DNA of 62,812 bases from Bacteroidota bacterium (GTDB lineage: Bacteria > Bacteroidota > Bacteroidia > Bacteroidales > JAAAOM01): the NCBI GenBank assembly GCA_009908855.1, contig JAAAOM010000044.1, positions 1-62,812 on the forward strand. Direction: 5' to 3'. Position numbers and translations under genes: made by a program. The notes under the pieces are model-generated. The model ran no database searches and was not told the origin of the DNA. It saw only the letters and a list, made by a program, of their open reading frames with translations. This document shows positions 53,120-61,517 of the stretch, one piece after another; position 1 is the first letter of the stretch, and every line of letters begins with the position of its first letter.

Positions 53120-56100
53120 ATGAAGTATTTGCTATCCATATTAAGTATCGTATTTATATTTAATCTTGCTGTTGCTCAGGAAACCCTTAGGTTCAAAGAA
53201 GGCAATCAGGCCCTTCAAAAAGGCCTTGAACTATATGATGATGGACGATACGCTTTGGCCAGGGAATATTTTGCATCCGCTCAGCAAGACCGGCAAAAAA
53301 CCCAACACCTTGAAATGATTAAGGCAAGGTATTATGAAGCCATGTGCGCCCTGAAATTGTTTCATAACGATGCTGTTTATTTAAGCGAACAATTCATTAA
53401 TAACCATTCCGAAAGTTCATACACCAACAACCTGACTTTTGAACTGGCCTTATTTCATTATGCCAATAAAGAATATAAAAAGGCTGTTCATTGGTTTCAG
53501 CAAGTAAATACTTACCATTTATCCAATGAGGAATCTGCAGAATGGCATTTCAAACTGGGGTACGCCGCTTTCCGGGAAAATGATACCGCCCTGGCCAAAA
53601 CATCCTTTTACGAAATTGTAGAGATACCTTCCAAATACCACAGTCCGGCCGTATATTACTATTCGCATATCCACTACAGTGAGCAAAACTATTTAACGGC
53701 ATTAAAGGGATTTGAAGAATTGCAGGACGATGAGACATTCGGTTCCATTGTACCTTATTACATCATCCAAATCAATTATAAATTAAAAGAATATGACAAG
53801 GTAACTGATCTGGGACCATCGTTGCTAAAAAATGTAACAGAAAAGCGGGAAGCCGAAGTGGCCAGGATTATTGGCGAAGCATATTATCACAATGTTCGGT
53901 ATGATAGCGCTTTGCATTACCTGGAAATTTTTTATGAAAATGCAACCGTAAAAACACCCGATGATCTCTATCTCTATGCCTACGTGTATTATGCGGCTAA
54001 GAATTACGATAAAGCAGCATTGGTGTTTGAGGAGATTGCAGATGCTTCATCTTCCCTCGGACAAAATGCCTCCTACCATTTAGCCGATTGCTATCTGAAA
54101 TTAAATAACAAAAAGAAAGCCCGCATGGCTTTTTATGCAGCATCAAAGGGCGAATTTGATCCTCATCTGGCCGAAGAATCTATGTTTCAGTATGCACTTC
54201 TTACCTATGAGCTATCAGTTGATGCATTCAATGAGGTTATCAATGCCTTTCAACAATTCCTGGAAAAATATCCCAACAGCTCCAAACAGCAGGAAGCACA
54301 AAAATATTTACTGGCAGCGTATATCAACACCAACAATTATACCGGCGCTTATGAGGCTATGCAAAAAATAAAAGTAAAATCACCTGAAATTAAAAAAGCC
54401 TACCAGAAAGTGGCATTTCACCGGGGGGTGGAGTTTATCCATTCGCAGCAATATAACCAGGCGGTTGAGATGTTTAACATAGCCGATAATTTTGCGCAGT
54501 TTGATGCGAGCATCAGCGCCCGGTCAAAATACTGGAAAGCCGAAGCATTTTATCGCCTGGGTGAATACTTATCAGCCATAGACAATTTCCGACTTTTTCT
54601 TGAAACTATGGGTGCTTTTAACCTCGAAGAGTACAATGAGGCGCATTATAACCTGGGCTATTGCTATTTCAAAAGGAAAGAATATACCGAAGCCAATTCA
54701 TGGTTCCGGAAATACGAAAAACTGGCCGGGACAAATGACCCGGTTATGGCCAGTGATGCTTTCAACCGTATAGCTGATTGCTATTTTATTCAAAGCAAGT
54801 ACTGGCCGGCGCTTGATTATTATGCCAAGGCAGTTGATCTGGGTAAATCGAACCCCGATTATTCAAAATACCAGCTTGGATTTACCTATAGTTTGGTAGA
54901 CCGGAATGAACGGGTAATTACGGAACTGGAAGAGTTCATACAACAGTTTCCCACGTCGGTTTACCATGACGACGCACTTTTTCACCTGGGACGCACCTAC
55001 TCCGAAGAAAACAACCATGAGCAAGCTGAAAAGCGATATAAAAAATTAATTCGTCAATACCCTGCCAATAACCTTTCGGCGAAGGCACAGGTCAATCTGG
55101 GATTGATCTATTATAACCAGGGCAGGGACCAGGAAGCATTGGGTATGTTTAAACGCACTGTCAATCAATTTGCCGGTACCAACGAAGCCAAAAATGCCCT
55201 GATTGGCATGAAAAATATATATATCGATTCGGATAATGTGGATACCTATTTCGATTATGTAAAAGGTCTCGGTTCGTCGGTTGAAATAAAAGTAACAGAA
55301 CAGGATTCACTTACATTTGTGGCTGCTGAGAATGTGTATCTGAAAGGAAATTGCGGAAAAGCGGTAAATAGTCTTGAAAATTATTTACGTAAGTTCCAGG
55401 ATGGTAGTTATAGGCTCGAAGCACAATTTTACCTGGGCGATTGCTATTACCAGCAGGAAAAGTACGATGAGGCATTGCTGGCTTTCGATCAGGTGTTGTC
55501 CGTTCCCGAAACTGAATTCACTGAGCAGGCTTTATTGGTAACAACACGCATGTTATACGAACGTAAGAACTATCAGAAAGCCATCCCTCTCTTTCAGCGG
55601 CTTGAAAAAACAGCCAATACCGAGGGTAATAAACTGGAAGCACAACTGGGGCTTATTAACAGTTATTATACCCTGAAGGATTACGAAAAAGTCGCAGAGG
55701 CCTGTGAGCGTGTATTAAGCACCCCGCAGTTAAACGATATTTTGTTGTATAACGTTCGTTTTAAATACGGAAAAGCCCTGTTTGAACTCGATCGTTATGA
55801 AGAAGCCCTGGAAGAATTTAGATATTGCTCCGATAATCTGAAAAAGGAAGAGGGAGCTGAATCCAAATACCGCATTGCACAAATATTTTATTTTCAGGAT
55901 AAATGGCCTAAAGCTGAACAGGTTATCTACGATTATGTGGATAAGAACACACCCCATCAATACTGGTTAGCCAAATCCTTTTTGTTGTTAGCCGAGATTT
56001 TTATGAATACCGGCGACGAATTCCAGGCCAATCATACCCTAAACAGTGTTATTGATAATTATGATAACAGGGATGATGGTATTTACACAGAAGCCTGGGA

Positions 56101-56182
56101 TATGAAACGCAGGTTAAAAGCCATGCAGGAAGAAAATCAAAACAAGGAGCAGGACCCGGTCGAGATTGAATTTAATGATTAA
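53120..56182 (+). CDS. Exported tetratricopeptide-repeat protein, 1020 residues
   Basis: A large exported protein with signal peptide MKYLLSILSIVFIFNLAVAQ. It consists of more than 15 TPR-type units from about residue 30 to 990, for example GLELYDDGRYALAREYFASA, AHYNLGYCYFKRKEYTEANS and AQVNLGLIYYNQGRDQEALG. It resembles YbgF/BamD-like scaffolds of the periplasm. The C-terminal 20 residues are acidic. The following gene (a barrel protein) starts 10 bases after its stop, so the two proteins probably work together at the outer membrane. I know no established name for the pair. Confidence 0.85.
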   Translation: MKYLLSILSIVFIFNLAVAQETLRFKEGNQALQKGLELYDDGRYALAREYFASAQQDRQKTQHLEMIKARYYEAMCALKLFHNDAVYLSEQFINNHSESSYTNNLTFELALFHYANKEYKKAVHWFQQVNTYHLSNEESAEWHFKLGYAAFRENDTALAKTSFYEIVEIPSKYHSPAVYYYSHIHYSEQNYLTALKGFEELQDDETFGSIVPYYIIQINYKLKEYDKVTDLGPSLLKNVTEKREAEVARIIGEAYYHNVRYDSALHYLEIFYENATVKTPDDLYLYAYVYYAAKNYDKAALVFEEIADASSSLGQNASYHLADCYLKLNNKKKARMAFYAASKGEFDPHLAEESMFQYALLTYELSVDAFNEVINAFQQFLEKYPNSSKQQEAQKYLLAAYINTNNYTGAYEAMQKIKVKSPEIKKAYQKVAFHRGVEFIHSQQYNQAVEMFNIADNFAQFDASISARSKYWKAEAFYRLGEYLSAIDNFRLFLETMGAFNLEEYNEAHYNLGYCYFKRKEYTEANSWFRKYEKLAGTNDPVMASDAFNRIADCYFIQSKYWPALDYYAKAVDLGKSNPDYSKYQLGFTYSLVDRNERVITELEEFIQQFPTSVYHDDALFHLGRTYSEENNHEQAEKRYKKLIRQYPANNLSAKAQVNLGLIYYNQGRDQEALGMFKRTVNQFAGTNEAKNALIGMKNIYIDSDNVDTYFDYVKGLGSSVEIKVTEQDSLTFVAAENVYLKGNCGKAVNSLENYLRKFQDGSYRLEAQFYLGDCYYQQEKYDEALLAFDQVLSVPETEFTEQALLVTTRMLYERKNYQKAIPLFQRLEKTANTEGNKLEAQLGLINSYYTLKDYEKVAEACERVLSTPQLNDILLYNVRFKYGKALFELDRYEEALEEFRYCSDNLKKEEGAESKYRIAQIFYFQDKWPKAEQVIYDYVDKNTPHQYWLAKSFLLLAEIFMNTGDEFQANHTLNSVIDNYDNRDDGIYTEAWDMKRRLKAMQEENQNKEQDPVEIEFND

Positions 56183-56192
56183 ACCCCAAGCC

Positions 56193-57866
56193 ATGAAAAA
56201 AGTACATGCCATACTGTTTCTGTGGATCATCATTGCACCTTTTGCATTAATGTATGCCCAGGAGGATGAAATAAACAAAGAGGTCAGGGTTATTAAAAAT
56301 TATGAACCCGTTATTTCCGATGCCGATAAAATTCCTCGAGACCCCGCATACACCGATACTACCAAAATACAGCCGACAATCAGATACAGCATATCTCCTG
56401 TCAAACACACAACCAGCTTCGATACCAGGCCCATTAAACCGGCTCGTTTGGTGGGTGTTGCACTCGACGAGTTGTACAATTACCATCTTAAACTGGGTAT
56501 AGGAAACTATTTGACTCCGCTGGCCGAATTGTCGTATAATAATTTAAGATCAAGAGAATTTTCATTTGGAGCAGATGCCTATCATAAATCATCCCTTGCC
56601 AAAATTAAACTGGCCAATGATGATAAGGTATATGCCGGGTATGCCGACAATAATTTGGGATTGCAGGCACGATACCTGGCAGATGAAAATGTATTTGCCG
56701 GTAAATTTGGGCTCTCCGCTAATACCCATCATTTTTATGGTTATAACACCGATTTATTCAGCGATTCATTACCGTCTTTTGAAAACAGCGACATTCGTCA
56801 GCGTCATAATTATATCTTCGGTGAGTTTTCCGCACGTTCCAATTATACCGATACGCTTCGTTTAAAATATCATTTGAACCTTCATCTGGGGCATTTTTAT
56901 GATTTTTACGATGCCCGGCAAAGCAATGTAATTTTTGAAGCCGGATTGAATAAAGACCTGAGCGCATTTAATCTGGGAGGTGATATCAAATGGGAACAAT
57001 ATCAGTCCACAACAGCCCCTGATTCGGTAATGGGAGGAATTCTGCATGTATCGCCCTGGCTTAAAATGCAGGAAGACGACTTTTTATTAAAACTCGGCCT
57101 CTCAGCTGTTTCCGATATAGGGCAATCGGGATTTTATATCTATCCGAATGCATTGATTGAGTTTAAGATTGTTGACCGTGTGTTGCTTCCGTACATGGGG
57201 GCATCAGGTGAGTTACAGGCAAATAATTACTATCAGTTGGTGCAGCAAAATCCCTATCTGAAGAGCAACTATCATCATCCCTACCGCACCGATAATAAAA
57301 TAACGGGTTTTGCCGGGTTTAAAGGAAATTTAAGCAGTCGGGCTTTTTATAATTTGGGCGCTTCTTTTGGATTGTACGACGATTATATATTCTTCCTGAA
57401 TGATACCTCCGACCAATTACAAAACCAATTTATTACCGAAACAACTGACAATAGTCTGACAAAAATAACTTATACCGGGGAATTACAGTTTGATGTAACT
57501 GATGATTTTGGCTTGCAGGGAATTCTTAATATTTATAAATACACACCGGGGGATGAAAAACAGGAACCCTGGCATTTGCCGCAGCATGAATTTTCGGTAA
57601 TTGGGCAGTATCATTTCCGGGATAAACTGAACGCACAAATTCAGGTACTTGGAGTTGGTAAACGAAAAGCGCCTGATTACCTAACTCAGGAAACCATAAC
57701 GTTAAATCCCATTCTGGATATTAACCTGGCTGTAGAGTATAAATATACACGGTTATTGTCATTATACCTTGATATCAATAACCTAACCGCCTCGAAATAC
57801 TATAGGTGGCATCAATATCCTTCACAAAGATTGAATATTATTGTTGGCGCCTCTTATAAGTTTTAA
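56193..57866 (+). CDS. Outer-membrane beta-barrel protein partnered with the TPR protein
   Basis: A 557-residue protein. The signal peptide is MKKVHAILFLWIIIAPFALM with a cleavage near MYAQ, which is why I start at 56193 and not at the earlier in-frame Met overlapping the TPR gene. The conserved N-terminal segment EVRVIKNYEPVISDADKIPR is followed by TonB-receptor-like barrel strands (YHLKLGIGNYLTPLAELSYN, FGLQGILNIYKYTPG), and the chain ends in INIIVGASYKF-like residues (LNIIVGASYKF) with terminal Phe. No plug domain is seen, so it is a barrel without the usual TonB-gated plug. It is in an operon with the TPR protein. Confidence 0.75.
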   Translation: MKKVHAILFLWIIIAPFALMYAQEDEINKEVRVIKNYEPVISDADKIPRDPAYTDTTKIQPTIRYSISPVKHTTSFDTRPIKPARLVGVALDELYNYHLKLGIGNYLTPLAELSYNNLRSREFSFGADAYHKSSLAKIKLANDDKVYAGYADNNLGLQARYLADENVFAGKFGLSANTHHFYGYNTDLFSDSLPSFENSDIRQRHNYIFGEFSARSNYTDTLRLKYHLNLHLGHFYDFYDARQSNVIFEAGLNKDLSAFNLGGDIKWEQYQSTTAPDSVMGGILHVSPWLKMQEDDFLLKLGLSAVSDIGQSGFYIYPNALIEFKIVDRVLLPYMGASGELQANNYYQLVQQNPYLKSNYHHPYRTDNKITGFAGFKGNLSSRAFYNLGASFGLYDDYIFFLNDTSDQLQNQFITETTDNSLTKITYTGELQFDVTDDFGLQGILNIYKYTPGDEKQEPWHLPQHEFSVIGQYHFRDKLNAQIQVLGVGKRKAPDYLTQETITLNPILDINLAVEYKYTRLLSLYLDINNLTASKYYRWHQYPSQRLNIIVGASYKF

Positions 57867-58450
57867 TTCAACTTCAATACATTTAACTCATTGAATAATA
57901 TCTATTTATATTTAATATTGGATTTAGAATAATCGTTTTCTGGCATGGGAACTATCTCCATCCAAAGGTTACACTGTTTTGAAATGATAATAGCCAATAT
58001 TATGTTTACCCTTGACTGTAATTCTAACTTTAATCTGGACAAAATAATTTGGCTTCAATGTTTTATGGTTTGGCCATATTTTCAATTTGGTCAGTATGTT
58101 TTTGATCGGCTCCATTTGGTACATCGCCAACAATTATACTCAAAGCTACGGGTATATTAAATAGTAGTGCTACTGCAAATAAAATAAAGGAAGGCCTCCG
58201 ATGGTATTGTGCAGGTAGACCGGCAAACCGTCCTGCAGTGTTGATTGGGTGACCATGAGGTATTGTATGGCTGGGGAAAAAGCACAGTTAGGTGTATTAG
58301 TTAGGAATAGAAAAGATGCACGAAAGTAAACCTCTGATGAAGTACCGAGAAAACGAACAACCAGTCAAAAAATTATTTTTATATTCTCTTCACTGAAATT
58401 GCAGTAGTACCAAATAATTCTTCTTGTAACTGATCGAACACTTATTCTGC
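57867..58450. other. Decayed intergenic region
   Basis: No intact gene is visible. On the minus strand, about 58063-58196, an open stretch reads FILFAVALLFNIPVALSIIV then GDVPNGADQKHTDQIENMAK and a stop, which looks like the tail of a lost membrane or exported protein. At about 58215-58375 the plus strand has a stem TGCAGG/CCTGCA and the segment GATGAAGTACCGAGAAAACG, which I associate with the 5' domains of group II introns; this is weak. The open frame at 57945-58160 has no protein-like features. Confidence 0.35.
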
Positions 58451-58795
58451 TTATTTATTAGGATTGCGGTATATATTGTCACTTTCGGGTGTTATCCAAA
58501 TCCTTACATTTAAAGTGTCAGAGACAGGTCCTGTGCCACTGGCATTTTTACCTTGCACAGTAATTTTGGCTTCTCCATAAAATGAGTTAGTCCAATCGAT
58601 AGTTCCTGTTGTTGATGATCCACTAAATTACCTGCTCCGGTAGGGGTAACAGACCAAATATATGTGGTAGCTCCTGTGGATTCTGCAGTTGTATAATCTG
58701 TGCCAACCGCATTCTGGCATAAACTATCAGTACCAGCTGGTGTAGCTGGTTTTTGAGGAAGTGGATTTATTGTTATGGTTGTAACGTGCGAAGAT
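58451..58795 (-). pseudogene. Fragment of a PKD/Ig-like domain from a large secreted protein
   Basis: The minus strand reads VTTITINPLPQKPATPAGTD, SLCQNAVGTDYTTAESTGAT and TYIWSVTPTGAGNL. A frameshift near 58625 follows, then SGSSTTGTIDWTNSFYGEAK and ITVQGKNASGTGPVSDTLNV before a stop at 58451-58453. This is the pattern of PKD-like domains repeated in type IX-secreted, cell-surface proteins of Bacteroidota. Only one domain remains, with an upstream stop codon and an internal frameshift, so it is a relic and not a gene. Confidence 0.7.
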
Positions 58796-58974
58796 AAGGA
58801 TAATTAGAATTTTTCTCAAAAATTACAGATTTACATACAGAACGATTCGATTTTTATTAAGGATGTTGTCTATAATAAAATGCAATTCTTTTTTCAGTTT
58901 TTTCGGTATTAAATCCGATACTCATATTTTATTAAATTAGCATCCATGAAAATGGGAGCTCTTAACTTGCATAA

Positions 58975-59056
58975 GTTTTAATTGAGGAGCCGAATGATGG
59001 GAGACTATCATGTGCGTTTTTATGCAAGACTTAGGGTAAAATTCCATTGCTTACTC
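58975..59056 (+). mobile_element. Probable 3' end (domains V-VI) of a decayed group II intron
   Basis: GAGCCGAATGATGGGAGACT with the continuation ATCATGTGCG (58987-59016) has the layout of intron domain V: the AGC triad, a TGAT/ATCA stem and a GAGA-type loop. The segment with GGGTAAAATTCC that follows resembles domain VI with a bulged A. The lower stem of domain V is mismatched (GAGCCG against CGTTTT), and there is no reverse-transcriptase gene upstream, so this is a dead fragment. It lies just before the Crp/Fnr gene. Recognition is by eye. Confidence 0.5.
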
Positions 59057-59078
59057 TAAGTAAAATACGGCAACACAA

Positions 59079-59645
59079 ATGCAAAACAGACTCTTTGAAT
59101 ATATAGAAAAATTTGTTTCGCTTACCAATGATGAAAAGCGAGCAATTGAGACATTGAACATGTTTCATGAGTTTAAAAAAGGAACAGTTTTACTGCAAGA
59201 AGGACAATATTCAAGCGATGCTTATTTTGTATTAAATGGATGTTTACGAACGTACTATATAATTGACAGTGAAGAAAAAACAACCGAATTTTATACTGAA
59301 TTGGAAGGTATTAGCCCCAAGTGTGTCCTTAGCAAAGAGCCATCAGAATATTTTGTTTCATGCGTTGAAGATTCAATTGTTACCATTTCTAACCCTGATA
59401 TGGAAAATGAGATATTTGAAAAATTTCCAAAATTCGAAACACTTTGTCGAATAATCTCAGAACAGCTTTTAGCTAAAAATCAAAACTCTTTTGACGAATT
59501 TAAGACTTCGTCTCCCGAAAAAAGATATTTAAACCTCTTACAAAACAGACCTGATTTAATACAACGTGTACCGCAACACCAACTGGCAAGTTATTTGGGT
59601 ATTACACCACAATCACTTAGCAGATTGAGAGCACGGTTGAGTTAA
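59079..59645 (+). CDS. Crp/Fnr family transcriptional regulator
   Basis: A 188-residue cytoplasmic regulator. The N-terminal cyclic-nucleotide-binding-like domain covers about 25-110 (FKKGTVLLQEGQYSSDAYFV with LNGCLRTYYI). The C-terminal helix-turn-helix is VPQHQLASYLGITPQSLSRL. The usual cAMP-contact residues (RxS pattern) are absent, so the ligand is probably not cAMP. In Bacteroidota such regulators often sit beside an NAD(P)-dependent alcohol dehydrogenase; here that neighbour is a broken copy at 60392. It probably controls the following barrel gene (inference). Confidence 0.87.
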   Translation: MQNRLFEYIEKFVSLTNDEKRAIETLNMFHEFKKGTVLLQEGQYSSDAYFVLNGCLRTYYIIDSEEKTTEFYTELEGISPKCVLSKEPSEYFVSCVEDSIVTISNPDMENEIFEKFPKFETLCRIISEQLLAKNQNSFDEFKTSSPEKRYLNLLQNRPDLIQRVPQHQLASYLGITPQSLSRLRARLS

Positions 59646-59707
59646 AAAAAAAACAGATAAATATCATTTCTTAACTTAAGTGAACGATTTATAGCAGTAA
59701 GACATTT

Positions 59708-59715
59708 TATTTTTG
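59708..59715 (+). promoter_or_regulatory. Putative -7 promoter element of the small barrel gene
   Basis: TATTTTTG, an exact TAnnTTTG match, lies 30 bases before the ATG at 59746 and inside the 5' part of the longer reading frame that starts at 59713. It therefore supports the 59746 start. Confidence 0.5.
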
Positions 59716-59745
59716 CAGTATTGTTTAACGAATAGAGTAAATTAT

Positions 59746-60369
59746 ATGCGAAATGAAATTATAATCATTGTCTTTGCCATTTTTTTGGCTAACAATGTAA
59801 AAGTTAATGCTCAATACACCTTGCAAGATACAAGTTATTCTAAGATTTATATTGGTAGTACATTGTTTATGTTAGCAAATTTTATTCCCGAAGATGGACC
59901 TGATTTGGTGCAACTTAATCTTGGCTACCGCCTGACACCAAAAGATGTAGTTTCGCTCGAGTTAATAACCTGGAAGTATGCATGGCCGTTAGGAATCCCA
60001 TTTGGTGTTTCATTTGATGCCCCGGAAGAAGAGTTCCCCGGTTATATAAGAGAACTTGGGTTTAATGTTGCTTATCAACACTACTGGTGGAAAGGGCTTT
60101 ATTCAGCAATACATGTAATGAGTGCTTGGCAATCATTCTTTGATACCGATGAAAATAAAATTGATAACGGTTTTCAAATCTTTAACACTTATAGAATACT
60201 CGGATACCACATTAAACTTTTTAGCGACAGGTTTTTCATTGAGCCGTCAATCGCAATTACTCATCGTCCTTATCATACTAAAATGCCCGATTCTTTTAAA
60301 CAGCTAGATGACAAGTGGTCAAAATTCTTTTTTGGTGAGCCAGGACTACACGTTGGTTTTAATTTATAA
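59746..60369 (+). CDS. Small exported outer-membrane-type protein of unknown function
   Basis: A 207-residue protein with signal peptide MRNEIIIIVFAIFLANNVKV ending near NAQ. The mature part has barrel-like strands (KIYIGSTLFMLANFIPEDGP, LVQLNLGYRLTPKDVVSLEL, FFIEPSIAITHRPYH) and ends GLHVGFNL. I recognise no named family. It is transcribed after the Crp/Fnr gene, with its own promoter word at 59708-59715. An earlier in-frame Met at 59713 would precede the promoter word and is rejected. Confidence 0.6.
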   Translation: MRNEIIIIVFAIFLANNVKVNAQYTLQDTSYSKIYIGSTLFMLANFIPEDGPDLVQLNLGYRLTPKDVVSLELITWKYAWPLGIPFGVSFDAPEEEFPGYIRELGFNVAYQHYWWKGLYSAIHVMSAWQSFFDTDENKIDNGFQIFNTYRILGYHIKLFSDRFFIEPSIAITHRPYHTKMPDSFKQLDDKWSKFFFGEPGLHVGFNL

Positions 60370-60391
60370 ATCAAGTTAGTTACGCAGTACT

Positions 60392-60593
60392 ATGAATGCT
60401 GTAATTTATACAAAATACGGACCTTCTGATGTTTTATCAATAGAAAATGTTGATAAACCGCTTCCAATAAATTAATGAGCTGCTTGTTAAAATGATTGCT
60501 TCAACAGTAACATCGGGTGTTGCAGTGGTAAGAAAAGGAAAACATCCCGATTCAATACTCTTTATTGGCTTATTGCGGCTAATGTTTGGGTAA
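60392..60593 (+). pseudogene. Broken N-terminal part of an NAD(P)-dependent alcohol dehydrogenase
   Basis: Frame 1 begins MNAVIYTKYGPSDVLSIENV then DKPLPIN and stops at 60473. After a frame change the next part is NELLVKMIASTVTSGVAVVR and KGKHPDSILFIGLLRLMFG, then a stop at 60591-60593. This is the start of a medium-chain dehydrogenase/quinone oxidoreductase; the rest (about 270 residues, including the nucleotide-binding fold) is missing. Such genes commonly accompany Crp/Fnr regulators in this phylum, so it is probably the decayed target gene of the regulator at 59079. Confidence 0.8.
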
Positions 60594-60606
60594 ATCAAAC
60601 TAAAAA

Positions 60607-60978
60607 ATGAAAGCAATAAACAAAGAAGTACCAAGTATTATGCTGCTGATAATAGCTTGTTTGGTGATGATACCGAATGCTTTTTCGCAAGAAAACCAAT
60701 CTGTAATAAAAATTACCAGGATATCAGAATTAGAGAATTACGCCGACTCTTATATTAAGGGAGAAGTGATAAAAATTCTTGATGTAGACAAATTTAGATT
60801 TGAAGATAGCAGTGGTAATATTAAAGTTTATACGGGTTGGAAAAATACCAATCTAGTGAAAAAGAATGAAAAAATAACCATTAGGGGAAAACTTGACCCC
60901 GGGATAGTTAAGGAGTTTTACGCAACCGAAATTATTATGGAGAATGGTGAAATAATTAAGCTGAAAATTGATGATTAA
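60607..60978 (+). CDS. Exported OB-fold protein (BOF/YgiW-like)
   Basis: A 123-residue protein with an export signal (MLLIIACLVMIPNAFSQ). The mature 90 residues have the BOF-type OB-fold pattern: ADSYIKGEVIKILDVDKFRF, EDSSGNIKVYTGW, and KITIRGKLDPGIVKEFYATE. It resembles the YgiW/YdeI stress-tolerance family, which binds small ligands in the periplasm, but specific function is unknown. It lies 13 bases after the dehydrogenase relic and is intact. Confidence 0.65.
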   Translation: MKAINKEVPSIMLLIIACLVMIPNAFSQENQSVIKITRISELENYADSYIKGEVIKILDVDKFRFEDSSGNIKVYTGWKNTNLVKKNEKITIRGKLDPGIVKEFYATEIIMENGEIIKLKIDD

Positions 60979-61517
60979 GATTTTATTATTGATAATAAAA
61001 ATAGTTGTCAATTTTGGTCACTATAATCATTAGCGTTCATTATAGGATTTGATTATCACATGCTGTATTAACAATTCACCAAAAGATATTCTGCTTAGAC
61101 TACCTATTCTATCTAATGTTCTTGTTATGTATGGAATGCTATAAGGGCAGACAACATTCCTTAATAGACCTTCAAAAAGAGAAATTGCAACTGCTTTGGA
61201 AAAAAGGGGGACAATTAGAAGTAGAAATTATATAATTCAAATTAAAAAGAAAACTTCTCTAATTATAAAGATTAAACCGTTATAATCATATATGTCATGG
61301 CTTTCATATAGTTGCCAAAAAGGAAAGATAATGTGAATTTTGTTACTTTTATACCTGTATAATGTCGGTAAAATACTCGATAAAAATGCAGTTTGTCATT
61401 ACTTACCATTTTAATGGTGCCAGAGTGATAAGATAAGAAATGCAGCATTTTCGTGACGCAACTATCTTAACATGAGGGTGTTGTTGAGAAGCGGTTTTAT
61501 CAGTTTTTTAAAACCAG
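60979..61517. other. Spacer upstream of the permease gene
   Basis: A 539-base AT-rich region with no intact gene. A 33-codon stretch at 61131-61232 (MECYKGRQHSLIDLQKEKLQ, ending QLEVEII and a stop) looks protein-like but matches nothing I know. It may be another relic of the decayed zone that starts at 57.9 kb. Confidence 0.3.

Noticed and set aside
57945-58160. 71-codon open frame in the decayed zone
   Set aside because: It overlaps a more protein-like minus-strand relic and has no recognisable features.
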